Positions 50,201 to 62,061 of a DNA stretch of 64,000 nucleotides are shown piece after piece (the stretch's first letter is position 1; every line of letters begins with the position of its first letter). This DNA comes from Hydractinia symbiolongicarpus. Taxonomy: Eukaryota; Cnidaria; Hydrozoa; Anthoathecata; Hydractiniidae. The stretch is from positions 33,817,501 through 33,881,500 of the forward strand of contig NC_079878.1 of NCBI RefSeq assembly GCF_029227915.1, in the 5' to 3' direction. A program made the position numbers and the translations under genes. The notes below the pieces were generated by a model. That model saw only the letters and a program-made list of their open reading frames with translations, did no database searches and had not been told where the DNA came from.

Positions 50201-53200
50201 CTAAATACATGTTGGTACCAATATGTGACCCAACCGTTGTAACTCAAACGGACTGACTACGTTAGAAAGTCAATGAAATTTAGTTTTTGAAACTGTCGCT
50301 ATTTTTTTAGCGCGCAATAACGGCTAGGATTGGTCCCACAGTAAAAAATGACTTATTAATCAAAATTTTTAAACAAAGCGCAACCACAGCGCCCAGTGTA
50401 ATCGCTGAGTTCCGGCAATCACGTCAAATTAAGAAAAATGTTTTTTCTTGGAGTCCAATTGTCTCATTTATCACATTTATCAGGTCACAGTCCAAAGTTA
50501 GTTCAATTAAGTCCCACAGTCAATCGTTTCATTGTTAAAAGCGATGCAACCTAGTAATATCAGAAAAATATCGCTAAATACATGTTGGTACGAATATGTG
50601 ACACAACCGTTTTAACTCAAACGGATTGAGACCGTTAGAAAGTCAATGAAATGTAGTTTTGGAAACTGTCGCTATTTCTTCAGCGCGCAATAACGCATAG
50701 GATTGGTGTTACAGTTAAAAATGACTTATTTATCAAAATCTTTAAATGAAGCGCTACCACAGCGCCCAGTGTAATCCCTGAGGTCCGGCAATCATGTCAA
50801 ATAAAGAAGAATGTAATTTCTTGGAGTCCAATTTTCTCATTTATCACATTTATCAGGTCACAGTCCAAAGTTATTTCATTTAAGTCCCACAGTCAATCGT
50901 TTCACTGTTAAAAGCGATGCAACCTAGTGATATCAGGTAAATATCGCAAAATACATGTTGGTACGAATATGTGACCCAACCATTGCAACTCAAACGGACT
51001 GACACCGTTAGAAAGTCAATGAAATGGAGTTTTTGAAACTGTCGCTATTTCTTCAGCGCGCGATAACGGATAGGATTGGTCCCACAGTAAAAAAATGACT
51101 AATTTATCTAAATTTTTAAATGAAGCGCAACCACAGCGCCCAGTGTAATCCCTGAGTTCCGGCAATCATGTCAAAAGAAGAAGAATGTTATTTCTTGGAG
51201 TCCAATTTTCTCATTTATCACATTTATCAGGTCACAGTCCAAAGTTAGTTCATTTAAGTCCCACAGTCAATCGTTTCACTGTTAAAAGCGATGCAACCTA
51301 GTAATCTCTGGAAAATATCGCTAAATACATGTTGGTACCAATATGTGACACAACCGTTGTAACTCAAACGGACTGACTACGTTAGAAATTCAATGAAATG
51401 TAGTTTTTGAAACTGTCGCTATTTCTTTAGCGCGCAATAACGGCTAGGATTGGTCCCACAGTAAAAAAATGACTTATTAATCTAAATTTTTAAATAAAGC
51501 GCTACCACAGCGCCCAGTGTAATCGCTGAGTTCCGGCAATCACGTCTAATTAAGAAAAATGTTTTTTCTTGGAGTCCAATTGTCTCATTTATCACATTTA
51601 TCAGGTCACAGTCCAAAGTTAGTTCAATTAAGTCCCACAGTCAATCGTTTCATTGTTAAAAGCGATGCAACCTATTATTATGTGAAAAATATCGCTAAAT
51701 ACATGTTGGTACGAATATATGTCGCAACCGTTGTAACTGAAGCGGATTGATACCGTTAGAAAGTCAATGAAATGTGGTTTTTGAAACTGTTGCTACATCT
51801 TCAGCGCACAATAACGGCTAGGATTGGGCCCACAGTAAAGAATGACTTACTTATTTATATTTTTAAATGAAGGCTTACCACAGCGCTCAGTGTAATCGCT
51901 GAGTTCCGGCAATCACGTCAAATTAAGAAAAATGTTATTTCTTGGAGTCCAATTGTCTCATTTATCACATTTATCAGGTCACAGTCCAAAGTTAGTGCAA
52001 TTAAGTCCTACAGTCAATCGTTTTATTTTTAAAAGCGATGCAACCTAGTAATATCAGAAAAATATCGCTAAATACATGTTGGTGCAAATAATTAGACCCA
52101 ACCGTTGTAACACAAACAGACTGACTACGTTAGAATGTCAATGAAATGTAGTTTTTGAAACTGTCGCTATTTCTTTAGCACACAATAACGTCTAGGATTG
52201 GTCCCACAGTAAAAAATGACTTATTAATCTATATTTTTAAATAAAGCGCTACCACAGCGCCCAGTGTAATCGCTGAGTTCCGGCAATCACGTCAAATTAA
52301 GAAAAATGTTTTTTCTTGGAGTCCAATTGTCTCATTTATCATATTTATCAGGTCACAGTCCAAAGTTAGTTCAATTAAGTCCCACAGTCAATCATTTCAT
52401 TGTTAAAAGCGATGCAACCTATTAATATGTGAAAAATATCGCTAAATACATGTTGGTACGAATATATGACGCAACCGTTATAACTGAAGCGGATTGATAC
52501 CGGTAGAAAGTCAATGAAATGTGGTTTTTGAAACTGTTGCTACATCTTCAGCGCGCAATAACGGCTGGGATTGGTCCCACAGTAAAGAATGACTTACTTA
52601 TTTATATTTTTAAATGAAGCGCTACCACAGCGAATAGTGTAATCGCTGAGTTCCGGCAATCACGTCAAATTAAGAAAAATGTTATTTCTTGGAGTCCAAT
52701 TGTCTCATTTATCACATTTATCAGGTCACAGTCCAAAGTAAGTGCAATTAAGTCCTACAGTCAATCGTTTTATTTTTAAAAGTGATGCAACCTAGTAATA
52801 TCAGAAAAATATCGCTAAATACATGTCGGTACGAATATGTGACAAAACCGTTGTAACACAAACAGACTGACTACGTTAGAATGTCAATGAAATGTAGTTT
52901 TTGAAACTGTCGCTATTTCTGCAGCGCCTGATAACGGATAGGATTGGTCCCAGAGTAAAGAATGATTTATTTATCTGAATTTTTATATGAAGCGCTATCA
53001 CAGTGCACAGTGTAATCGCTGAGTTCCGGCAATCACGTCAAGTTAAGAAGAATGCTTTTTCTTGGAGTCCAATTGTCTCATTTATCACATTTATCAGGTC
53101 ACGGTGCAAAATTAGTTCAATTAAGTCCCACAGTCAATCGTTTCATTGTTAAAAGTGATGCAACCTATTAATATGTGAAAAATATCGCTAAATACATGTT

Positions 53201-53567
53201 GGTACGAATATGTGACGCAACCGTTGTAACTGAAGCGGATTGATACCGTTAGAAAGTCAATGAAATGTGGTTTTTGAAACTGTTGCTACATCTTCAGCGC
53301 GCAATAACGGCTAGGATAGGTCCCACAGTAAAGAATGACTTACTTATTTATATTTTTAAATCAAGCGCTACCACAGCGCCCAGTGTAATCGCTGACTTCC
53401 GGCAATCACGTCAAATTAAAAAGAATGTTATTTCTTGGAGTTCAATTGTCTCATTTATCACATTTATCAGGTCACAGTCCAAAGTTAGTTCAATTAAGTC
53501 CCACAGTCAATCGTTTCACTGTTAAAAGCGATGCAACCTAGTTATATGTGGAAAATATCGCTAAATA
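47224..53567 (+). repeat. Diverged mixed-class monomers
   Basis: Anchors 47230, 47603, 47976, 48349, 48722, 49095, 49468, 49841, 50214, 50587, 50960, 51334, 51708, 52081, 52455, 52828 and 53201. 47230 is a B relative (CAGCGAGCG, GGACTGATAAATC) and 47603 a GACCTAACCGG relative, so a short A/B-like pair sits here. The rest mixes relatives of C types 2, 3, 5 and 6 with GTGATATCAGG-edge monomers (49841 and 50960, both with CCATTGCAACTC). Parts of 50.96-54.6 kb parallel 43.3-46.6 kb. Confidence 0.78.
48343..49088 (+). repeat. Tandem pair of near-identical type 3 monomers
   Basis: The monomers at 48349 and 48722 share the private GACGCAAGCGTTG (elsewhere GACGCAACCGTTG) and are identical by eye until near the end. 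There the first reads AGTCCCACAG and CTATTAATATGTG, and the second AGTCCTACAG and CTAGTAATATCAG. This is a single-monomer duplication of 373 bp. Confidence 0.87.
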
Positions 53568-53636
53568 CATATTGGCACGATTATGTGACCCAACCAGCGA
53601 TGCAACCTATTAATATGTGAAAAATATCGCTAAATA
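53568..53636 (+). repeat. 69 bp mini-monomer, copy 2
   Basis: It has the same CATATTGGCACGATTATGTGA edge and the same CCCAACC / AGCGATGCAACC junction as the unit at 45547, 8,021 bp away. It is followed again by a monomer with the 122 bp deletion. Confidence 0.92.
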
Positions 53637-53886
53637 CATGTTGTTACGAATATGTGACGCAACCGTTGTAACTGAAGCGGATTGATACCGTTAGAAAGTC
53701 AATGAAATGTGGTTTTTGAAACTGTTGCTACATCTTCAAAAAGAATGTTAATTCTTGGAGTTCAATTCTCTCATTTATAACATTTATCAGGTCACAGTCC
53801 AAAGTTAGTTCAATGAAGTCCCACAGTCAATCGTTTCATTTTTAAAGCGATGCAACCTAGTAATATCAGAAAAATATCGCTAAATA
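53637..53886 (+). repeat. 250 bp monomer with the 122 bp deletion only, copy 3
   Basis: The junction at 53737/53738 (CATCTTC to AAAAAGAATG) matches the other copies. The 5 bp deletion is absent (CATTTATAACATTTATCAGG is intact), so this copy keeps the earlier state and the 5 bp loss came later, in the 45-46 kb lineage. Confidence 0.9.
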
Positions 53887-54259
53887 CATGTTGGTGCAAA
53901 TATGTGACCCAACCGTTGTAACACAAACAGACTGACTACGTTAGAATGTCAATGAAATGTAGTTTTTGACACTGTCGCTATTTCTTTAGCACACAATAAC
54001 GGCTAGGATTGGTCCCACAGTAAAAAATGACTTATTAATCTATAATTTTAAATAAAGCGCTACCACAGCGCCCAGTGTAACCGCTGAGTTCCGGCAATCA
54101 CGTCAAATTAAGAAAAATGTTTTTTCTTGGAGTCCAATTGTCTCAGTTATCACATTTATCAGGTCACAGTCCAAAGTTAGTTCAATTAAGTCCCACAGTC
54201 AATCATTTCATTGTTAAAAGCGATGCAACCTATTAATATGTGAAAAATATCGCTAAATA
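53887..54259 (+). repeat. P monomer leading into the Q-R-S-T higher-order repeat
   Basis: It starts GGTGCAAATATGTGACCC and carries CACAAACAGACTGACTACG, TTTAGCACACAATAACGG, TCTATAATTTTAAATAAAGC and GTAACCGCTGAG. The same P monomer recurs at 55734 and 57969. It derives from C type 2 (17632). Confidence 0.85.
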
Positions 54260-56100
54260 CATGTTGGTACGAATATATGACGCAACCGTTATAACTGACG
54301 CGGATTGATACCGGTAGAAAGTCAATGGAATGTGGTTTTGAAAACTGTTGCTACATCTTCAGCGCGCAATAACGGCTAGGATTGGTCCCACAGTAAAGAA
54401 TGACTTACTTATTTATATTTTTAAATGAAGCGCTACCACAGCGCCTAGTGTAATCGCTGAGTTCCGGCAATCACGTCAAATTAAGAAAAATGTTATTTCT
54501 TGGAGTCCAATTGTCTCATTTATCACATTTATCAGGTCACAGTCCAAAGTTAGTTCAATTAAGTCCCACAGTCAATCATTTTATTTTTAAAAGTGATGCA
54601 ACCTAGTAATATCAGAAGAATATCGCTAAATACATGTTGGTACGAATATGTGACAAAACCGTTGTACCTTAAACGACTGACACCGTTAGAAAGTCAATGA
54701 AATGTAGTTTTTGAAACTGTTGCTATTTCTTCAGCGCCTGATAACGGATAGGATTGGTCCCAGAGTAAAGAATGATTTATTTATCTAAATTTTTATGTGA
54801 AGTGCTATCACAGTGCTCAGTGTAATCGGTGAGTTCCGGCAATCACGTCAAATTAAAAAGAATGTTATTTCTTGGAGTTCAATTCTCTCATTTATAACAT
54901 TTATCAGGTCACAGTCCAAAGTTAGTTCAATTAAGTCCCACAGTCAATCGTTTCATTGTTTAAAGCGATGCAACCTAGTAATATCAGATAAGTATCGCTA
55001 AATACATGTTGGTACGAATATGTGACACAACCGTTTTAACTCAAAGGACTGAGACCGTTAGAAAGTCAATGAAATGTAGTTTTGAAAACTGTCGCCATAT
55101 CTTCAGCGCGCGATAACGGATAGGATTGGTCCCACAGTTAAAAATGACTTATTTATCTAAATCTTTAAATGAGGCGCTACCACAGCGCCCAGTGTAATCC
55201 CTGAGGTCCGGCAATTATGTCAAATTAAGAAGAATATTATTTCTTGGAGTCCAATTTTCTCATTTATCACATTTATCAGGTCACAGTCCAAAGTTAGTTC
55301 AATTAAGTCCCACAGTCGATGCAACCTAGTAATATCATGCAAATATCGCTACCCACATGTTTGTACGAATATGTGACACAACCGTTGTAACTCAAACGGA
55401 GTGACACCGTTAGAAAGTCAATGAAATGTAGTTTTTGAAACTGTCGCTATTTCTTCAGCAGGCGACAAAGGATAGGATTGGTCCCACAGTAAAAAATGAT
55501 TTATTTATCTATATTTTTATATGAAGCGCTACTACAGCGCCCAGTGTAATCGCTGAGTTCCGGCAATTACGTCAAATTAAGAAGAATGTTATTTCTTGGA
55601 GTTCAATTGTCTCATTTATCACATTTATCAGGTTACAGTCCAAGGTTAGTTCAATTAAGTCCCACAGTCAATCGTTTCATTTTTAAAGCGATGCAACCTA
55701 GTAATATCAGAAAAATATCGCTAAATACATGTTGGTGCAAATATGTGACCCAACCGTTGTAACACAAACAGACTGACTACGTTAGAATGTCAATGAAATG
55801 TAGTTTTTGAAACTGTCGCTATTTCTTTAGCACACAATAACGGCTAGGATTGCTCCCACAGTGAAAAATGACTTATTAATCTATAATTTTAAATAAAGCG
55901 CTACCACAGCGCCCAGTGTAACCGCTGAGTTCCGGCAATCACGTCAAATTAAGAAAAATGTTTTTTCTTGGAGTCCAATTGTCTCATTTATCACATTTAT
56001 CAGGTCACAGTCCAAAGTTAGTTCAATTAAGTCCCACAGTCAATCATTTCATTGTGAAAAGCGATGCAACCTATTAATATGTGAAAAATATCGCTAAATA
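54260..56100 (+). repeat. Q-R-S-T(-P) higher-order repeat, copy 1 (1,841 bp)
   Basis: Q 54266 (GACGCAACCGTTATAACTG), R 54639 (TACCTTAAACGACTGAC, CAGCGCCTG), S 55011 (CTCAAAGGACTGAG, GAGGTCCGG), T 55362 (GGAGTGACACCG, CAGCAGGCGACAAAGG), P 55734. The S monomer is 351 bp because 21 bp are missing at 55317/55318, where CACAGTC runs straight into GATGCAACC. It is less like the other copies than they are like each other, for example GACAAAACCG in R. Confidence 0.92.
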
Positions 56101-58335
56101 CATGTTGGTACGACAATATGACGCAACCGTTATAACTGAAGCGGATTGATACCGGTAGAAAGTCAATGGAATGTGGTTTTTGAAACTGTTGCTACATCTT
56201 CAGCGCGCAATAACGGCTAGGATTGGTCCCACAGTAAAGAATGACTTACTTATTTATATTTTTAAATGAAGCGCTACCACAGCGCCTAGTGTAATCGCTG
56301 AGTTCCGGCAATCACGTCAAATTAAGAAAAATGTTATTTCTTGGAGTCCAATTGTCTCATTTATCACATTTATCAGGTCACAGTCCAAAGTTAGTTCAAT
56401 TAAGTCCCACAGTCAATCATTTTATTTTTAAAAGTGATGCAACCTAGTAATATCAGAAAAATATCGCTAAATACATGTTGGTACGAATATGTGACCAAAC
56501 CGTTGTACCTTAAACGACTGACACCGTTAGAAAGTCAATGAAATGTAGTTTTTGAAACTGTTGCTATTTCTTCAGCGCCTGATAACGGATAGGATTGGTC
56601 CCAGAGTAAAAAATGATTTATTTATCTAAATTTTTATGTGAAGTGCTATCACAGTGCTCAGTGTAATCGGTGAGTTCCGGCAATCACGTCAAATTAAAAA
56701 GAATGTTATTTCTTGGAGTTCAATTCTCTCATTTATAACATTTATCAGGTCACAGTCCAAAGTTAGTTCAATTAAGTCCCACAGTCAATCGTTTCATTGT
56801 TTAAAGCGATGCAACCTAGTAATATCAGATAAGTATCGCTAAATACATGTTGGTACGAATATGTGACACAACCGTTTTAACTCAAAGGACTGAGACCGTT
56901 AGAAAGTCAATGAAATGTAGTTTTGAAAACTGTCGCCATATCTTCAGCGCGCGATAACGGATATGATTGGTCCCACAGTTAAAAATGACTTATTTATCTA
57001 AATCTTTAAATGAGGCGCTACCACAGCGCCCAGTGTAATCCCTGAGGTCCGGCAATTACGTCAAATGAAGAAGAATATTATTTCTTGGAGTCCAATTTTC
57101 TCATTTATCACATTTATCAGGTCACAGTCCAAAGTTAGTTCAAATAAGTCCCACAGTCAATCGTTTTACTGTTAAAAGCGATGCAACCTAGTAATATCAG
57201 GCAAATATCGCTACCCACATGTTGGTACGAATATGTGACACAACCGTTGTAACTCAAACGGAGTGACACCGTTAGAAAGTCAATGAAATGTAGTTTTTGA
57301 AACTGTCGCTATTTCTTCAGCAGGCGACAAAGGATAGGATTTGTCCCACAGTAAAAAATGATTTATTTATCTAAATTTTTATATGAAGCGCTACTACAGC
57401 GCCCAGTGTAATCGCTGAGTTCCGGCAATTACGTCAAATTAAGAAGAATGTTATTTCTTGGAGTTCAATTGTCTCATTTATCACATTTATCAGGTTACAG
57501 TCCAAGGTTAGTTAAATTAAGTCCCACAGTCAATCGTTTCATCGTTAAAAGCGATGCAACCTAGTAGTATCAGAAAAGTATCGCTAAATACATGTTTGTA
57601 CGAATATTTGACACAACCGTTGTAACTCAAACGGAGTGACACCGTTAGAAAGTCAATGAAATGTAGTTTTTGAAACTGTCGCTATTTCTTCAGCAGGCGA
57701 CAAAGGATAGGATTGGTCCCACAGTAAAAAATGATTTATTTATCTAAATTTTTATATGAAGCGCTACTACAGCGCCCAGTGTAATCGCTGAGTTCCGGCA
57801 ATTACGTCAAATTAAGAAGAATGTTATTTCTTGGAGTTCAATTGTCTCATTTATCACATTTATCAGGTTACAGTCCAAGGTTAGTTCAATTAAGTCCCAC
57901 AGTCAATCGTTTCATTTTTAAAGCGATGCAACCTAGTAATATCAGAAAAATATCGCTAAATACATGTTGGTGCAAATATGTGACCCAACCGTTGTAACAC
58001 AAACAGACTGACTACGTTAGAATGTCAATGAAATGTAGTTTTTGAAACTGTCGCTATTTCTTTAGCACACAATAACGGCTAGGATTGCTCCCACAGTGAA
58101 AAATGACTTATTAATCTATAATTTTAAATAAAGCGCTACCACAGCGCCCAGTGTAACCGCTGAGTTCCGGCAATCACGTCAAATTAAGAAAAATGTTTTT
58201 TCTTGGAGTCCAATTGTCTCATTTATCACATTTATCAGGTCACAGTCCAAAGTTAGTTCAATTAAGTCCCACAGTCAATCATTTCATTGTGAAAAGCGAT
58301 GCAACCTATTAATATGTGAAAAATATCGCTAAATA
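56101..58335 (+). repeat. Q-R-S-T-T'-P higher-order repeat, copy 2 (2,235 bp)
   Basis: Q 56107, R 56480, S 56852, T 57224, T' 57597, P 57969. The T' monomer begins like U (CATGTTTGTACGAATATTTGAC) and continues as T (GGAGTGACACCG, GACAAAGG), so it is a chimera that adds one monomer compared with copy 1. Q carries the private GGTACGACAATATGACGC shared with copies 3 and 4. The S monomer is intact at 372 bp. Confidence 0.93.
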
Positions 58336-60198
58336 CATGTTGGTACGACAATATGACGCAACCGTTATAACTGAAGCGGATTGATACCGGTAGAAAGTCA
58401 ATGGAATGTGGTTTTTGAAACTGTTGCTACATCTTCAGCGCGCAATAACGGCTAGGATTGGTCCCACAGTAAAGAATGACTTACTTATTTATATTTTTAA
58501 ATGAAGCGCTACCACAGCGCCTAGTGTAATCGCTGAGTTCCGGCAATCACGTCAAATTAAGAAAAATGTTATTTCTTGGAGTCCAATTGTCTCATTTATC
58601 ACATTTATCAGGTCACAGTCCAAAGTTAGTTCAATTAAGTCCCACAGTCAATCATTTTATTTTTAAAAGTGATGCAACCTAGTAATATCAGAAAAATATC
58701 GCTAAATACATGTTGGTACGAATATGTGACCAAACCGTTGTACCTTAAACGACTGACACCGTTAGAAAGTCAATGAAATGTAGTTTTTGAAACTGTTGCT
58801 ATTTCTTCAGCGCCTGATAACGGATAGGATTGGTCCCAGAGTAAAGAATGATTTATTTATCTAAATTTTTATGTGAAGTGCTATCACAGTGCTCAGTGTA
58901 ATCGGTGAGTTCCGGCAATCACGTCAAATTAAAAAGAATGTTATTTCTTGGAGTTCAATTCTCTCATTTATAACATTTATCAGGTCACAGTCCAAAGTTA
59001 GTTCAATTAAGTCCCACAGTCAATCGTTTCATTGTTTAAAGCGATGCAACCTAGTAATATCAGATAAGTATCGCTAAATACATGTTGGTACGAATATGTG
59101 ACACAACCGTTTTAACTCAAAGGACTGAGACCGTTAGAAAGTCAATGAAATGTAGTTTTGAAAACTGTCGCCATATCTTCAGCGCGCGATAACGGATATG
59201 ATTGGTCCCACAGTTAAAAATGACTTATTTATCTAAATCTTTAAATGAGGCGCTACCACAGCGCCCAGTGTAATCCCTGAGGTCCGGCAATTACGTCAAA
59301 TGAAGAAGAATATTATTTCTTGGAGTCCAATTTTCTCATTTATCACATTTATCAGGTCACAGTCCAAAGTTAGTTCAAATAAGTCCCACAGTCAATCGTT
59401 TTACTGTTAAAAGCGATGCAACCTAGTAATATCAGGCAAATATCGCTACCCACATGTTGGTACGAATATGTGACACAACCGTTGTAACTCAAACGGAGTG
59501 ACACCGTTAGAAAGTCAATGAAATGTAGTTTTTGAAACTGTCGCTATTTCTTCAGCAGGCGACAAAGGATAGGATTTGTCCCACAGTAAAAAATGATTTA
59601 TTTATCTAAATTTTTATATGAAGCGCTACTACAGCGCCCAGTGTAATCGCTGAGTTCCGGCAATTACGTCAAATTAAGAAGAATGTTATTTCTTGGAGTT
59701 CAATTGTCTCATTTATCACATTTATCAGGTTACAGTCCAAGGTTAGTTAAATTAAGTCCCACAGTCAATCGTTTCATCGTTAAAAGCGATGCAACCTAGT
59801 AGTATCAGAAAAGTATCGCTAAATACATGTTTGTACGAATATTTGACCCAACCGTTGTAACTCAAACGGACTGACTACGTTAGAAAGTCAATGAAATGTA
59901 GTTTTTGAAACTTTCACTATTTCTTTAGCGCGCAATAACGGCTAGGATTGGTCCCACAGTAAAAAATGACTTATTAGCCTAAATTTTTAAATAAAGCGCT
60001 ACCACAGCGCCCAGTGTAATCGCTGAGTTCCGGCAATCACGTCAAATTAAGAAAAATGTTTTTTCTTGGAGTCCAATTGTCTCATTTATCACATTTATCA
60101 GGTCACAGTCCAAAGTTAGTTCAATTAAGTCCCACAGTCAATCATTTCATTGTGAAAAGCGATGCAACCTATTAATATGTGAAAAATATCGCTAAATA
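58336..60198 (+). repeat. Q-R-S-T-U higher-order repeat, copy 3 (1,863 bp)
   Basis: Q 58342, R 58715, S 59087, T 59459, U 59832. U starts CATGTTTGTACGAATATTTGAC and has GAAACTTTCACTATTTC and TTATTAGCCTAAAT. Q to T match copy 2 almost base for base; one difference seen is AAAGAATGATTT near 58845 against AAAAAATGATTT near 56610. Confidence 0.94.
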
Positions 60199-62061
60199 CA
60201 TGTTGGTACGACAATATGACGCAACCGTTATAACTGAAGCGGATTGATACCGGTAGAAAGTCAATGGAATGTGGTTTTTGAAACTGTTGCTACATCTTCA
60301 GCGCGCAATAACGGCTAGGATTGGTCCCACAGTAAAGAATGACTTACTTATTTATATTTTTAAATGAAGCGCTACCACAGCGCCTAGTGTAATCGCTGAG
60401 TTCCGGCAATCACGTCAAATTAAGAAAAATGTTATTTCTTGGAGTCCAATTGTCTCATTTATCACATTAATCAGGTCACAGTCCAAAGTTAGTTCAATTA
60501 AGTCCCACAGTCAATCATTTTATTTTTAAAAGTGATGCAACCTAGTAATATCAGAAAAATATCGCTAAATACATGTTGGTACGAATATGTGACCAAACCG
60601 TTGTACCTTAAACGACTGACACCGTTAGAAAGTCAATGAAATGTAGTTTTTGAAACTGTTGCTATTTCTTCAGCGCCTGATAACGGATAGGATTGGTCCC
60701 AGAGTAAAGAATGATTTATTTATCTAAATTTTTATGTGAAGTGCTATCACAGTGCTCAGTGTAATCGGTGAGTTCCGGCAATCACGTCAAATTAAAAAGA
60801 ATGTTATTTCTTGGAGTTCAATTCTCTCATTTATAACATTTATCAGGTCACAGTCCAAAGTTAGTTCAATTAAGTCCCACAGTCAATCGTTTCATTGTTT
60901 AAAGCGATGCAACCTAGTAATATCAGATAAGTATCGCTAAATACATGTTGGTACGAATATGTGACACAACCGTTTTAACTCAAAGGACTGAGACCGTTAG
61001 AAAGTCAATGAAATGTAGTTTTGAAAACTGTCGCCATATCTTCAGCGCGCGATAACGGATATGATTGGTCCCACAGTTAAAAATGACTTATTTATCTAAA
61101 TCTTTAAATGAGGCGCTACCACAGCGCCCAGTGTAATCCCTGAGGTCCGGCAATTACGTCAAATGAAGAAGAATATTATTTCTTGGAGTCCAATTTTCTC
61201 ATTTATCACATTTATCAGGTCACAGTCCAAAGTTAGTTCAAATAAGTCCCACAGTCAATCGTTTTACTGTTAAAAGCGATGCAACCTAGTAATATCAGGC
61301 AAATATCGCTACCCACATGTTGGTACGAATATGTGACACAACCGTTGTAACTCAAACGGAGTGACACCGTTAGAAAGTCAATGAAATGTAGTTTTTGAAA
61401 CTGTCGCTATTTCTTCAGCAGGCGACAAAGGATAGGATTTGTCCCACAGTAAAAAATGATTTATTTATCTAAATTTTTATATGAAGCGCTACTACAGCGC
61501 CCAGTGTAATCGCTGAGTTCCGGCAATTACGTCAAATTAAGAAGAATGTTATTTCTTGGAGTTCAATTGTCTCATTTATCACATTTATCAGGTTACAGTC
61601 CAAGGTTAGTTAAATTAAGTCCCACAGTCAATCGTTTCATCGTTAAAAGCGATGCAACCTAGTAGTATCAGAAAAGTATCGCTAAATACATGTTTGTACG
61701 AATATTTGACCCAACCGTTGTAACTCAAACGGACTGACTACGTTAGAAAGTCAATGAAATGTAGTTTTTGAAACTTTCACTATTTCTTTAGCGCGCAATA
61801 ACGGCTAGGATTGGTCCCACAGTAAAAAATGACTTATTAGCCTAAATTTTTAAATAAAGCGCTACCACAGCGCCCAGTGTAATCGCTGAGTTCCGGCAAT
61901 CACGTCAAATTAAGAAAAATGTTATTTCTTGGAGTCCAATTGTCTCATTTATCACATTTATCAGGTCACAGTCCAAAGTTAGTTCAATTAAGTCCTACAG
62001 TCATTCGTTTTATTTTTAAAAGTGATGCAACCTAGTACTATGAGAAAAATATCGCTAAATA
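60199..62061 (+). repeat. Q-R-S-T-U higher-order repeat, copy 4 (1,863 bp)
   Basis: Q 60205, R 60578, S 60950, T 61322, U 61695. Spacing is exactly that of copy 3. By eye it is identical from Q to the middle of U except for CACATTAATCAGG near 60468. The last ~150 bp of U diverge (GTTATTTCTTGG, AGTCCTACAGTCATTCG, CTAGTACTATGAG), so the amplified segment ends near 61920. Confidence 0.94.

Noticed and set aside
53265-53525. 86-residue open frame, the longest considered
   Set aside because: It reads through ordinary satellite sequence. Length is within chance for 177 variants of a 372 bp unit, with no recognisable protein features.
54813-60940. Identical 62-residue frames at 54813, 56654, 58889 and 60752
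   Set aside because: Their perfect conservation follows from recent duplication of the Q-R-S-T unit, not protein selection. The whole unit, not just the frame, is equally conserved.
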